A stretch of 36,898 nucleotides of DNA from an uncultured Pseudomonadota bacterium (lineage in GTDB: Bacteria > Pseudomonadota > Gammaproteobacteria > Methylococcales > Methylomonadaceae), in NCBI GenBank assembly GCA_903834465.1, contig CAILJB010000049.1, positions 1 to 36,898 on the forward strand, read 5' to 3'. Shown here in pieces: positions 1-8,886 of the stretch (position 1 is its first letter; each line of letters opens with the position of its first letter). A program made the translations under genes and the position numbers. Below the pieces are notes generated by a model, which saw only the letters and a program-made list of their open reading frames with translations, searched no databases and was not told the origin of the DNA.

Positions 1-1506
1 TTCTAGTAATTTGTTCAAGCCTTTTTTGCGATAATTCATGCCTGAACCTAAATCGGCAATTACTTCTGTTCGCCAACCTTTCGCCGCGCAATAGGTTTCT
101 AACATTTCTTGCTGGCGTTGCAAATCTTCTTTTTGGTCATTATCAAGCGTAAATAATTCTGACAAATGACTTTCAATGTCATGCAGTATTTTTGGCGTAT
201 TGGGAAAACTAAACTGATTGAGCAAGCCTTTATAAGTGTGTATTTCGAGATAAAGTGCTTTAGCCAGTATTTGCGGTGAGACTTTTTCAGTTAATAGTTG
301 TGGCAACTGTATTAAAAAACCACGAAACGCATCAACAATATCGAAAAAATTTCGACTATCCGAAACCGCCATCACAATCAATTCAAGGCGTAGACGTTCT
401 TTATTTAACATTTCTGCCATGCGTCGCTCTTGGGTAATGTCGGTCAAAATGACCATAAATTTGTGATTTTCCAGAATTTTATATTCTACTTTCAAAACAA
501 TGGCATTGGATTGAATTTCTCCTGGCAATAAAGACAACATACTTTCGCGGACAAATTCTTCTGATTCATTTAAGACAGAGGAAATAATTTTGCTAAACAA
601 ATCTGCTTTAGTCTTTTCTTCGTTAAAAAGAACGCTTGAGGCATTTTTACCAGCAGGTGATTGTCCTAACATACTCTCACAAGTGCGACTGTATTCATTG
701 TCGATAATCAAATTAGAGCCAAAAGATAAAAATCCCTGTCCGGAGTTATCCAATAAACATTGAAAATCTTTATTTTTTTGTTCGAGTTCTGCTGTCATGA
801 CTTTAATAAAATTCATTAAACGAAACACGAAAGGGAGAATCATCACAATGACAATCAGAGAGGTGACAATGATAGTAAAAATGTATTGAAGTTCATGTTC
901 TCGAATACTTTTAGCGGATACATCGATGCCAACAATACCATCGAGTTTACCGGAAGATGTAAAAATAGGCGCAAACGCTGATAACCATACGCCCCAATCA
1001 TCTTCAGATGTTTCGTATTCGGTATAGGCTGTCGTAGTTTCAGGCGTAGCATTTAATGCGTCCGCGAGCGTTTCTGTGACAGAACCGCTTGGATAAACAT
1101 CGCCTGTTGCATTTAAATCTTTTGCTGAACCATCGACCACAAAAATGACTTCGCCATTATCAAGTTTACGCATGGTATAAGCGTTAGCGATTTCTGTTCC
1201 GTGTTCACGCATATCCCATAAAGTATTTTTCAGTTTAAGATATGTCGCGCTTTTATCATCATCAGCGGTTCGTATTTGACTATGTAAATCACCTTCTATG
1301 TTTTTTGCCATCATGGTGACGACATCGCTAATTCGAAGGCGCAATTCTTCGCGAAGAAAACCATCAACTTGTATTGAAGAAACAATAGTCAAAATTAAAA
1401 TACCTAACATGGTTAAACCATAAAGTGCATGGGTTATAGATGTTAAAGTATATTTTTTTGACGTTATCGTGTTGGTGCGGTGACGAGATTGGGATGGTTT
1501 ACTCAT
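1..1506 (-). CDS. Membrane sensor protein with Cache-like, PAS-like and HPt domains (3' end outside window)
   Basis: The frame is open from an ATG at 1506 to base 1, giving 502 residues with no stop, so the C-terminal part is missing. Membrane segments lie at about residues 26-45 and 206-228. The loop between them contains WGVWLSAFAPIF and LDGIVGIDVSA, typical of Cache-type ligand sensors. A PAS-like segment follows at about 245-360, ending in ILTDITQERR. Residues 383-460 look like a histidine phosphotransfer domain, with HTYKGLLNQFSF at 423-434 and His423 as the likely phospho-acceptor. In known families this order is usually followed by a CheA-like kinase ATPase and sometimes a receiver, so this is probably a sensor kinase acting through HPt. 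The ATPase domain is inferred and lies outside the window. The gene diverges from zwf. The signal is unknown. Confidence 0.72.
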   Translation of the reverse strand, partial: MSKPSQSRHRTNTITSKKYTLTSITHALYGLTMLGILILTIVSSIQVDGFLREELRLRISDVVTMMAKNIEGDLHSQIRTADDDKSATYLKLKNTLWDMREHGTEIANAYTMRKLDNGEVIFVVDGSAKDLNATGDVYPSGSVTETLADALNATPETTTAYTEYETSEDDWGVWLSAFAPIFTSSGKLDGIVGIDVSAKSIREHELQYIFTIIVTSLIVIVMILPFVFRLMNFIKVMTAELEQKNKDFQCLLDNSGQGFLSFGSNLIIDNEYSRTCESMLGQSPAGKNASSVLFNEEKTKADLFSKIISSVLNESEEFVRESMLSLLPGEIQSNAIVLKVEYKILENHKFMVILTDITQERRMAEMLNKERLRLELIVMAVSDSRNFFDIVDAFRGFLIQLPQLLTEKVSPQILAKALYLEIHTYKGLLNQFSFPNTPKILHDIESHLSELFTLDNDQKEDLQRQQEMLETYCAAKGWRTEVIADLGSGMNYRKKGLNKLLE

Positions 1507-1638
1507 GCGTAATAATTTAGGTTTTATCTTTACCTGGTTAATGCGTAAATAGTATCAATTATTACTTGCATACGTCTGCCATTTTTTACACGTTACGTTA
1601 CGTTAGTTCACGCATCGATATACATTAAAACGTTAGCA

Positions 1639-1667
1639 CTGTCAGAACATGCAATTTCTGCGATAAT
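1639..1667 (+). promoter_or_regulatory. Candidate sigma70 promoter for zwf-edd
   Basis: CTGTCA at 1639-1644 (4 of 6 matches to the -35 consensus) is separated by 17 bp from GATAAT at 1662-1667 (5 of 6 for -10). Transcription would begin near 1674, giving a leader of about 59 nt before the chosen zwf start. Plausible but unproven. Confidence 0.4.
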
Positions 1668-1681
1668 AAGGCGTAATAACA

Positions 1682-1696
1682 CGCACGATGCGTGCG
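1682..1696. repeat. Perfect inverted repeat in the zwf leader
   Basis: CGCACG (1682-1687) and CGTGCG (1691-1696) flank ATG, forming a 6-bp inverted repeat just downstream of the predicted transcription start. It could be an operator or a short leader hairpin. It sits exactly on the upstream in-frame ATG at 1688, which is one reason to prefer the start at 1733. Confidence 0.45.
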
Positions 1697-1732
1697 ACAG
1701 TTTCTTTTTTCACTATAAAACTCAAAACGATT

Positions 1733-3196
1733 ATGAACGAAAAAAAATACAAACCTTGTGACTTGGTAATCTATGGTGCATTGGGTGACTTGTCACGCCG
1801 CAAATTGATGATGTCGCTTTATCAATTGGATAAAGCGAGTTTTCTTGAACCGCAAACGCGTATTCTCGCGGTTGATAGATTAGCTAAAACCCGTGAAGAG
1901 CTTGTTAAAATTGTCAGAGAAAGTTTAGAAGAATTTTTACCTTGCCCAATCGTTGAAGAAGCGTGGGCGCGTTTTTCAGCACGTTTTGATTATTTGCAAC
2001 TCGATATTAGCGACCCTGCTGAATTCAAAAAATTAAGTGCCAAACTCGATCAAAAAAATCGCACAACGGTAAATTATTTAGCGATTCCACCATTTTTGTT
2101 TAAAAGTATTTGTACTGGTTTGCAAAAAGCAAAATTGGTTTCAAAAGACTCGCGTATTGTGATTGAAAAACCAATTGGCTACGATTTAAAATCGTCGCAA
2201 GAAATCAACGACACCATGCAAGCGGTGTTCAACGAAGAGCAAATTTATCGTATCGACCATTATTTAGGCAAAGAAACCGTATTGAATTTGCTCGCATTAC
2301 GTTTTGCAAATTCTATTTTTACCACTAATTGGAGTCACAACTCTATTGACCACGTTCAAATTACTGTTGCCGAAGATGTGGGAATTGAAGGGCGTTGGGG
2401 ATATTTTGACAATTCGGGACAGTTGCGTGATATGTTACAAAATCATTTGCTGCAAATTTTAACGTTTATTGCGATGGAACCGCCTGTTAATCTGGAAGCA
2501 AAAAGTATTCACGCGGAAAAAATTAAAGTGTTAAATGCACTGCGTCCGATTGCCGATTACAACGTGGGCAAACGCACCGTGCGTGGACAATACGTTAAAG
2601 GTTATTTAAAAGGCAAAGAAGTACCTGGTTATTTAGATGAGGAGGGGGCAAATACTGAAAGTGAAACCGAAACCTTCGTAGCAATGCGTGTTGATATTGA
2701 TAATTGGCGTTGGGCGGGCGTACCGTTTTACATGAGAACGGGCAAGCGTCTGAGTTCAAAACGCACTGAAATTGTGGTGTATTTCAAACAGCAACCACAC
2801 AATATTTTCAAAGATAGTTTTTACGATTTACCACCCAATAAATTGATTATTCATTTGCAGCCCAAAGAAGGTGTGGAAATCGAAGTTTTGAATAAAATTC
2901 CAGGTATCGACGGTTCGATTCGTTTGCAAAAAAACAAACTTGATTTGAGTTTTTTAAGTCAAATGAAAAAACACGTTTCGGGCGGTTATGAACGTTTATT
3001 ACTCGAAGCGATGCGTGGCAATAACACCTTGTTTATTAGCCGTGAAGAAACTGAAGCGGCGTGGACATGGGTGGATTCGATTCAACGTGCGTGGAAAAAT
3101 TTGAGCGATGCACCAAAACCTTATGCAGCGGGAACATGGGGACCCAATGCAGCAGACGCATTACTCGCGCGTGATGGTCGGACGTGGGAAGATTGA
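1733..3196 (+). CDS. zwf: Glucose-6-phosphate 1-dehydrogenase
   Basis: Oxidises glucose 6-phosphate to 6-phosphogluconolactone with NAD(P)+, feeding the Entner-Doudoroff and pentose phosphate routes in the cytoplasm. With the start at 1733 the protein has 487 residues, close to the usual 490. The nucleotide-binding motif GALGDLSRRK is at residues 15-24, EKPIG is at 145-149, and the active-site signature RIDHYLGKE is at 173-181. The frame extends upstream to an ATG at 1688, but those 15 extra residues are unlike the family N-terminus and that ATG lies in an inverted repeat. Neither start has a good Shine-Dalgarno sequence. edd follows after 43 bp, and the two are very probably one operon. No 6-phosphogluconolactonase gene lies between or beside them. 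Confidence 0.95.
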   Translation: MNEKKYKPCDLVIYGALGDLSRRKLMMSLYQLDKASFLEPQTRILAVDRLAKTREELVKIVRESLEEFLPCPIVEEAWARFSARFDYLQLDISDPAEFKKLSAKLDQKNRTTVNYLAIPPFLFKSICTGLQKAKLVSKDSRIVIEKPIGYDLKSSQEINDTMQAVFNEEQIYRIDHYLGKETVLNLLALRFANSIFTTNWSHNSIDHVQITVAEDVGIEGRWGYFDNSGQLRDMLQNHLLQILTFIAMEPPVNLEAKSIHAEKIKVLNALRPIADYNVGKRTVRGQYVKGYLKGKEVPGYLDEEGANTESETETFVAMRVDIDNWRWAGVPFYMRTGKRLSSKRTEIVVYFKQQPHNIFKDSFYDLPPNKLIIHLQPKEGVEIEVLNKIPGIDGSIRLQKNKLDLSFLSQMKKHVSGGYERLLLEAMRGNNTLFISREETEAAWTWVDSIQRAWKNLSDAPKPYAAGTWGPNAADALLARDGRTWED

Positions 3197-3239
3197 TTTA
3201 GAATCAAATAATAAAAATATAAAACATTAGGACAAAAGT

Positions 3240-5060
3240 ATGAATCCTGTCATTCAAAGTGTTACCAATGAAATTGTTGAACGCAGTCACGTTACCCGTT
3301 CAGCCTATTTGAAATATATCGAAACACATGCGAAAAAATCACCACAACGTGTTGGTATGGGTTGTGCGAATTTAGCGCATGGTTTTGCAGCATGTAATTC
3401 AGAAGAAAAAGCCGATTTAACTGCCGATAAAAAAGCCAATATCGCTATTGTCACTTCGTATAACGATATGCTTTCCGCGCATCAACCATATAAAGATGCG
3501 CCGGATTTAATCAAAGCTGCCATTCATGAAGCCGGTGGTGTCGCGCAAGTGGCAGCGGGTGTTCCAGCTATGTGCGATGGGATTACACAAGGTCAAGCAG
3601 GCATGGAATTGTCGTTGTTTAGCCGCGATTTAATTGCCATGACCACCGCAATTGGTCTTAGCCACAACATGTTTGATGGTGCGTTATTTTTGGGTGTATG
3701 CGATAAAATTGTGCCAGGACTTGTGATTGGTGCATTGAGTTTTGGACATTTACCGGCAATTTTTATTCCAGCAGGACCTATGCCGAGCGGCATTACCAAT
3801 AAAGAAAAAGCCCAAGCGCGTCAAAAATATGCGCTAGGGGAAATTGGTCGTGAAGAATTATTAGCCGCCGAAGCTGCCTCGTATCACAGTGCTGGAACGT
3901 GTACGTTCTATGGCACTGCGAATACTAATCAGATGATGATGGAAATGTTAGGGTTGCATTTACCTGGCAGTTCTTTTGTAAATCCTTACACGCCGTTGCG
4001 TGATGAATTAACCAGAGAAGCATCGCGCCAAATTTTGAAATTCACAGCGTTAGGCGACGATTACCGTCCTGTCGCGCATGTGGTGGATGAAAAAGCAATT
4101 GTCAATGCGGTCATCGGATTACTTGCAACGGGTGGTTCAACCAATCACACCATGCACTTAATTGCGATTGCACGGGCGGCAGGTATTTCGTTAAATTGGG
4201 ATGATTTCGACAGATTGTCAAAAGTGATTCCATTATTAGCAAAAGTGTATCCAAACGGTTCAGCGGACGTGAATCATTTCCACGCCGCAGGCGGTATGGG
4301 CGTGTTGATTTCTCAATTATTAAATAATAATTTATTGCACGAAGACACGATTGCCATAGCAAATAAACGCGGTATGGCAAATTATTGTCAAGAACCGCGT
4401 TTAATTGATAACAAATTGGTTTGGGAACCAGTTCCTAAAGAACCGTTAGATTTAAATGTATTAAGCACCGTTGCAAAACCATTTGCAACAAGTGGTGGTT
4501 TACATGTGATGAAAGGTAATTTAGGACGCGGCGTGTCGAAACTTTCTGCGCTCGCACCTGAACATCAAATTGTTGAAGCTCCCGCCGTTGTTTTTGACGA
4601 TCAAGAAGATTTCTTGATGGCATTTAGACGCGGGGAATTAGAAAAAGATTTTGTCGCCGTCATTCGTTTCCAAGGACCTCGCGCCAACGGAATGCCGGAA
4701 TTACATAAACTCACACCACCGATGGGTGTGTTACAAGACAAAGGCTTTAAAGTCGCGTTAGTAACGGATGGTCGCATGTCTGGCGCGTCTGGAAAAGTGC
4801 CATCTGTGATTCATTTATGTCCAGAATGTGAAGTGGGTGGTCCATTAGCGAAAGTGCATAATGGCGATATTATTTCGTTGAATTTACAAACCGGCGATAT
4901 TAACGTTGTGATGGATGAAGCAGAATTTAATGCACGAATTCCAGCACCGAACACCGCCCATAATCATCACATGGGGATGGGACGCGAAATGTTTGGACAT
5001 TTCCGTTTAGGTGCATCGTCTGCAGAAACGGGCGCGTCGAATTTATTTATTGTGGATTAA
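3240..5060 (+). CDS. edd: Phosphogluconate dehydratase
   Basis: Dehydrates 6-phosphogluconate to 2-keto-3-deoxy-6-phosphogluconate, the first committed step of the Entner-Doudoroff pathway. At 606 residues it matches the usual length of about 600. The IlvD/Edd family signatures are present: [11 protein letters not shown] at 112-122, GVCDKIVPG at 152-160, [11 protein letters not shown] at about 219-229, and [14 protein letters not shown] near the C-terminus. Cysteines 112, 154 and 221 are the expected Fe-S cluster ligands. An AGGA Shine-Dalgarno element precedes the ATG. Partner eda (KDPG aldolase) is not in the window, so it must be encoded elsewhere. The gene ends at a strong terminator. Confidence 0.96.
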   Translation: MNPVIQSVTNEIVERSHVTRSAYLKYIETHAKKSPQRVGMGCANLAHGFAACNSEEKADLTADKKANIAIVTSYNDMLSAHQPYKDAPDLIKAAIHEAGGVAQVAAGVPAMCDGITQGQAGMELSLFSRDLIAMTTAIGLSHNMFDGALFLGVCDKIVPGLVIGALSFGHLPAIFIPAGPMPSGITNKEKAQARQKYALGEIGREELLAAEAASYHSAGTCTFYGTANTNQMMMEMLGLHLPGSSFVNPYTPLRDELTREASRQILKFTALGDDYRPVAHVVDEKAIVNAVIGLLATGGSTNHTMHLIAIARAAGISLNWDDFDRLSKVIPLLAKVYPNGSADVNHFHAAGGMGVLISQLLNNNLLHEDTIAIANKRGMANYCQEPRLIDNKLVWEPVPKEPLDLNVLSTVAKPFATSGGLHVMKGNLGRGVSKLSALAPEHQIVEAPAVVFDDQEDFLMAFRRGELEKDFVAVIRFQGPRANGMPELHKLTPPMGVLQDKGFKVALVTDGRMSGASGKVPSVIHLCPECEVGGPLAKVHNGDIISLNLQTGDINVVMDEAEFNARIPAPNTAHNHHMGMGREMFGHFRLGASSAETGASNLFIVD

Positions 5061-5068
5061 ATGAATTT

Positions 5069-5100
5069 TGTGGGCGCGTCAATTCGCGCCCACATTTTTT
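5069..5100 (+). terminator. Rho-independent terminator after edd
   Basis: A perfect 10-bp GC-rich stem (TGTGGGCGCG at 5069-5078 with its complement at 5085-5094), a 6-nt loop and a run of six T (5095-5100). The T run also contributes to the stop codon of the convergent gene that ends at 5099. The minus strand has no T run after the stem, so it reads as one-directional. Confidence 0.93.
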
Positions 5101-5656
5101 AAATGATTTTTTCTAATTGTTGAACATGTGCGTCTAACTCGTTTAACACGTCGCGCTGACTACCAGTTAAATTCATCCCACTGCGTAGTTCTTGAATTCG
5201 CAAGTTTATGAGTTCTATACAGTCTTTTTGCTCGCTTCGACGCAAATACAATTTATTGACCATCATGCGAAACGCTAAACTCAATTTACGAAACCGTCCT
5301 TTGCCATTGGATATATTCACAGCATCGAGTTCACCATCGCTAATTTGTTCACATAATTCTTCCAAACGGCGTAATGGTGCAGAACTCTTATTATTGATAT
5401 ATGTTGCAATCGCCGCGCTAATTGCACCTGCAATGATTAGCGTAATTAAATTCCCTACAAAAATAAATACACCTAAACGACTCCACGCTTCAACAATGTT
5501 CAAATAAACCGTCGTAGGTGGTTCAGATGTAATCCAATAAATCAGCGCAGAATAACAGCCGCCAGCAATAATAATAAGTGCAAATAAACTCAAAAAAATG
5601 CGCCACAACGTGACATATTGCGAATTGTGGCGACGGCGACTAGAGCGATAATCCAT
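5099..5656 (-). CDS. Small two-helix membrane protein with a HAMP-like domain, no output domain
   Basis: The protein has 185 residues. Hydrophobic helices lie at about 16-40 and 62-87, with a short loop of about 20 residues between them. HAMP-like features follow at about 88-140: an amphipathic stretch PLRRLEELCEQISDGEL (94-110) and a second amphipathic helix around LAFRMMVNKL. The tail (145-185) looks like a coiled coil. There is no kinase, cyclase or methyl-accepting domain. A strong AAGGAG Shine-Dalgarno sequence 6 nt before the ATG at 5656 supports expression. It is the last gene of the lpxK/kdsB run, 17 bp after the glycosyltransferase. It may be a transmembrane signal adaptor or a stripped receptor; function unknown. 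Confidence 0.72.
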   Translation of the reverse strand: MDYRSSRRRHNSQYVTLWRIFLSLFALIIIAGGCYSALIYWITSEPPTTVYLNIVEAWSRLGVFIFVGNLITLIIAGAISAAIATYINNKSSAPLRRLEELCEQISDGELDAVNISNGKGRFRKLSLAFRMMVNKLYLRRSEQKDCIELINLRIQELRSGMNLTGSQRDVLNELDAHVQQLEKII

Positions 5657-5673
5657 GCGTAACTCCTTAAAAA

Positions 5674-6912
5674 TTAGTCAACTAAACTTTGTACCCACGC
5701 GAGTTGGCGCGGTAAACAAATGGTTTTTAAATCGTAAGTGGCTTGTGCGAATTCTCGCGCATTTTTGCCTAACCGGTCGCGCTCTTGCGGATTATCGAGC
5801 AATTCACATACTTCGTGAGTTAGTCTGTGAATATCAAAGAAGTCAACCAATCTGCCGGTGTCATTGTGGCGAATCGCCTCATGGAGTGGCTGCGTGTCAC
5901 TGGCGACAATGCAACAACCTACGCTCATTGCTTCAAGCAAACTCCAACTTAATACAAACGGATAGGTCAAATAAACGTGAATGCGTGACAATTGCAGTAA
6001 AGGTATAAAGTGCGAATAATCAATATGTCCCAGAAAATGCACGCGACTCATATCGAGTTGCTCGGCGACTTCACCTAGAAAAATATCTTTCCATTTTTGC
6101 CCGTCAGGAGCTTTTGCGCCATAACTAACACCGTCCGAACCGACAATTAGAATTCGTGCTTTCGGACGGCGACGCATAATTTCAGGCAATGCACGCATAA
6201 ATGTGTGATAACCGCGATAGGGTTCTAAATTACGATTCACAAACGTAATGATTTCATCATCACGGGTCAGTTTAATGGTGTCACCACCGCTCACATTTAT
6301 CGTTAAGGAAACGTTCGGATTTGGGGCAATCGTTTCCGTATCAATACCATCATGAATTACGGCAATGTTGCTACGAAATGGTTCGGGAAACGTGCTGGCT
6401 TGCCAATACGTTGGTGAAATACCTGCATCGGCAATGTCAAAATGCAGCAAATTATTGGTATTTTTTAAGCGTAAACGGCAATCGTTAGTTGGGTCGTCAT
6501 TTAAAAATTCAGGATCAAAATTAACATCTGCACCGTGCGTGTGATAAAAAAATTCGCAATAAACCGCCAATTTTGTATCTGGCCAAATATCTTTTAAAAA
6601 CAAACTTTCGCCCCAACCCGAATGCGCGATAATCAAATCCGGCATAAAGCCGGATTCGCGCAATTCCAATGCCGCACGAAAACACGCCTCACCACGAATG
6701 ACTTTGGTTTCAAAATCACTTACCCACGGATGCACATTCGGCGTTGTGCCACGAGCAGCTTGATATGAAATTAAACGCACGCCGTTCCAATTTTCAGGCA
6801 CATTTTTCTGCATAGTAAACGCCACCACTTCGTTATTTGAATCAGCGGCGAGGGCAGGGGCTAAATGTTTAAATTGCCCTGGAAAATTTTGATGTACAAA
6901 TAAAATACGCAT
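5674..6912 (-). CDS. Glycosyltransferase, GT4 family
   Basis: A 412-residue GT-B fold glycosyltransferase. The N-terminus MRILFVHQNFPGQFKHLAP and AHSGWGESLF (96-105) are typical of the N-terminal domain of a bacterial GT4 subgroup. The C-terminal nucleotide-sugar domain shows FVNRNLEPYRG (224-234), a VGSDG strand (257-261), and the GT4 ExxxxxxxE-type region between Glu327 in LLEAMSVG and Glu345 in QPLHEAI. It most likely transfers a sugar from an activated donor during lipopolysaccharide or other surface polysaccharide assembly. This is inferred from its place directly after kdsB (4 bp apart) and in the lpxK operon. Donor and acceptor cannot be read from the sequence. No signal peptide is seen, so it is probably cytoplasmic or at the inner face of the membrane. 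Confidence 0.87.
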   Translation of the reverse strand: MRILFVHQNFPGQFKHLAPALAADSNNEVVAFTMQKNVPENWNGVRLISYQAARGTTPNVHPWVSDFETKVIRGEACFRAALELRESGFMPDLIIAHSGWGESLFLKDIWPDTKLAVYCEFFYHTHGADVNFDPEFLNDDPTNDCRLRLKNTNNLLHFDIADAGISPTYWQASTFPEPFRSNIAVIHDGIDTETIAPNPNVSLTINVSGGDTIKLTRDDEIITFVNRNLEPYRGYHTFMRALPEIMRRRPKARILIVGSDGVSYGAKAPDGQKWKDIFLGEVAEQLDMSRVHFLGHIDYSHFIPLLQLSRIHVYLTYPFVLSWSLLEAMSVGCCIVASDTQPLHEAIRHNDTGRLVDFFDIHRLTHEVCELLDNPQERDRLGKNAREFAQATYDLKTICLPRQLAWVQSLVD

Positions 6913-6916
6913 AATT

Positions 6917-7687
6917 TTAATGAGTTAAGTTTGTGATTATGTTTTCAACACGGTGCAAATCTTCAAGTGTATCCACACCTGCTGGTGGCGTTTTATCAAC
7001 GGTTTGTACTAAAATTTTTTCACCGTGCCACAAAATTCGCAGTTGCTCTAGGGCTTCGATTTGTTCAAGTGGCGAGCTTTGCCATGCACAATATTTTTTC
7101 AAAAAACCGGCGGTATACGCATAAAGTCCGATATGACGAAGATAGGGTAATTCGGCGGTAATTTCTTTTGTGGTGGCAAATGTGGCGCGATGCCACGGAA
7201 TGGGCGCACGACTAAAATACAGCGCGTAACCGTTTTTATCCAAAACCACTTTCACCGCATTGGGATTAAAAACTTCATCGCTGTCGTGAATTTTTGCCGC
7301 AAGGGTTGCAATACCAGCTTGCGTTTGATTTGCCAGAGCTTGTGCAACTTGTTGAATATAATTAGCTGGCAATAACGGTTCGTCGCCTTGTAAATTCACA
7401 ATGATGGTGTCATCTGACCAATCAAATTTTTCAGCAACTTCAGCAAGACGTTCTGTGCCGCTTTCATGATTTTCGCGTGTTATGACAGCTTGAAAACCCA
7501 ATTCCGAAACGGCATCAAAAATCTGCACATCGTCAGTTGCCACGATAATTTGTTCCGCGTTTGCTTCACGCGCTCTTTCACAAACGTGAGCAATCATCGG
7601 TTTTCCCGCAATCAGCAATAACGGTTTGCCATGCAAACGAGTAGAACCATATCGTGCTGGAATGACGACTTTAAATGGCACACTCAT
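6917..7687 (-). CDS. kdsB: 3-deoxy-manno-octulosonate cytidylyltransferase (CMP-Kdo synthetase)
   Basis: Activates Kdo with CTP to make CMP-Kdo, the donor for the inner core of lipopolysaccharide. At 256 residues it is close to the usual 250. Family motifs are [17 protein letters not shown] (7-23) for the nucleotide site, ATDD (50-53), [10 protein letters not shown] (98-107), and [16 protein letters not shown] in the C-terminal part. Its start overlaps the end of the upstream small gene by 4 bp (ATGA type), so the two are likely translationally coupled. The neighbours lpxK and the YcaR-like gene are its standard partners in gammaproteobacteria. Confidence 0.97.
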   Translation of the reverse strand: MSVPFKVVIPARYGSTRLHGKPLLLIAGKPMIAHVCERAREANAEQIIVATDDVQIFDAVSELGFQAVITRENHESGTERLAEVAEKFDWSDDTIIVNLQGDEPLLPANYIQQVAQALANQTQAGIATLAAKIHDSDEVFNPNAVKVVLDKNGYALYFSRAPIPWHRATFATTKEITAELPYLRHIGLYAYTAGFLKKYCAWQSSPLEQIEALEQLRILWHGEKILVQTVDKTPPAGVDTLEDLHRVENIITNLTH

Positions 7688-7878
7688 TTTGCTAAAGCAT
7701 CGAATTCTTCGAGAGATAAACGTCGCGCTTCGTCTTCTAACATCACCGGAATTGAATCACGAATCGGAAACGCTAAACGGTCAGCACGACAAATCAATTC
7801 TTGCGCGTCTTTTTGATAACGCAACGGGCTTTTGCAAATCGGGCAAGCTAAAATTTCTAATAATTTTGAATCTATCAT
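7684..7878 (-). CDS. ycaR: Trm112/YcaR family small protein
   Basis: A 64-residue protein with the family pattern: [14 protein letters not shown] near the N-terminus, then a beta-rich stretch and [11 protein letters not shown]. Only two of the four zinc-ligand cysteines seen in some Trm112 proteins form an obvious pair (CPIC); a third cysteine lies in LICRADRL. It overlaps lpxK upstream and kdsB downstream by 4 bp each, the usual lpxK-ycaR-kdsB arrangement. The bacterial role is not well defined; family members are small scaffold-like proteins. Confidence 0.93.
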   Translation of the reverse strand: MIDSKLLEILACPICKSPLRYQKDAQELICRADRLAFPIRDSIPVMLEDEARRLSLEEFDALAK

Positions 7879-8885
7879 AAAGTTCTCTTAAAGGGTTTGG
7901 ATTTGAGTAAAGTTAAAAATTTTTGATTAAAATTTGTAGATAACTGCGCGGTAACTGGCACATACCAATGATTTTCAGTGGCAAAATCCTGACATTTCAC
8001 CGCATCTTTTTCGGTCATCAGCACTGGATTATTTTTAAATGTAATTTCTTTTGCCGTGAACACATGATGGTCGGGAAAACTGTGTGCGGTCAGTTGGGTA
8101 ATTCCATTTTTTTCGAGTTGCGCAAAAAAACGTTCGGGATTGCCAATACCTGCAATTGCATGACAATCGAGCGTTTTAAATTCCGTTAATGGTTTATTTT
8201 CGCCCGTTACGATATTTATCGCTGTATTACCAATTAACTGCATTTCCCATTCTTGCCAAGCCGTATCAGAAGTTTGTTTACCATTCACAACCACGAAATC
8301 AACGGTATTTAAACGCTCAATCGGTTCACGCAATGGCCCAGCCGGTAAACAAATGCTATTTCCAAACCGTCGCACGCCATCAATAACTGCAATTTCAATA
8401 TCACGTTTGAGTTTGTAATGTTGCAATCCATCGTCAGTCAAAATTACGTCGCACGCGGCATGATTTAATAAAAATTTCCCTGCTTTGACACGCTTTGCGC
8501 CAACTGCCATGGGGCAATTCGTTTGTTTAGAAATCAATAACGCTTCGTCACCGACTTCAGCGGCTTTGCTATTTGGCATTACCATTTGCGGCGGTGTCTC
8601 TCCACCGTAACCACGACTGATAATGCCAACACGATAGCCTTCTTCCTGCAATAAATGCGCTAAATAAATACATAATGGCGTTTTGCCTGTGCCACCAACT
8701 GTGATATTCCCAACTACGATGACTGGAACAGGCAGCGATTCACTTTTGTAAATGCCAATTTTATACAACCATCGGCGAAATTTTACGAAGTCCGAAAATA
8801 GAAATCCAATCGGCATTAACGCTGCACCGGTGTAATAATCGTTGTACCAAAGATCGAGTAAATAACGTGAGACGGTTTTTTTCAT
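7875..8885 (-). CDS. lpxK: Tetraacyldisaccharide 4'-kinase
   Basis: Phosphorylates the 4' position of the lipid A disaccharide precursor at the inner membrane, the sixth step of lipid A synthesis. The protein has 336 residues against about 330 in the family. The P-loop [12 protein letters not shown] lies at about 58-69, and the family motif [14 protein letters not shown] follows near the middle. The N-terminal helix with several aromatic residues fits membrane association. Only one base separates it from the upstream K+ channel gene, and it overlaps the next gene by 4 bp, so it is inside one operon. msbA, a common neighbour in enterics, is absent; the channel occupies the upstream position. 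Confidence 0.96.
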   Translation of the reverse strand: MKKTVSRYLLDLWYNDYYTGAALMPIGFLFSDFVKFRRWLYKIGIYKSESLPVPVIVVGNITVGGTGKTPLCIYLAHLLQEEGYRVGIISRGYGGETPPQMVMPNSKAAEVGDEALLISKQTNCPMAVGAKRVKAGKFLLNHAACDVILTDDGLQHYKLKRDIEIAVIDGVRRFGNSICLPAGPLREPIERLNTVDFVVVNGKQTSDTAWQEWEMQLIGNTAINIVTGENKPLTEFKTLDCHAIAGIGNPERFFAQLEKNGITQLTAHSFPDHHVFTAKEITFKNNPVLMTEKDAVKCQDFATENHWYVPVTAQLSTNFNQKFLTLLKSKPFKRTL

Positions 8886-8886
8886 T

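Noticed and set aside
1591-1605. CGTTA tandem units as a CRISPR or variable repeat
   Set aside because: Only three 5-bp units; too short and too few for an array or phase-variable tract. Kept only as a possible operator.
1507-1732. HexR-type operator before zwf
   Set aside because: HexR controls zwf and edd in several gammaproteobacteria, but I could not find its palindromic consensus here.
5069-5100. Edd terminator acting in both directions
   Set aside because: Only the plus strand has a T run after the stem; the minus strand continues AAATTC. The end of the lpxK operon is therefore not explained by it.
5655-6008. 117-residue plus-strand frame
   Set aside because: Antisense to the glycosyltransferase, which has clear family motifs through this region.
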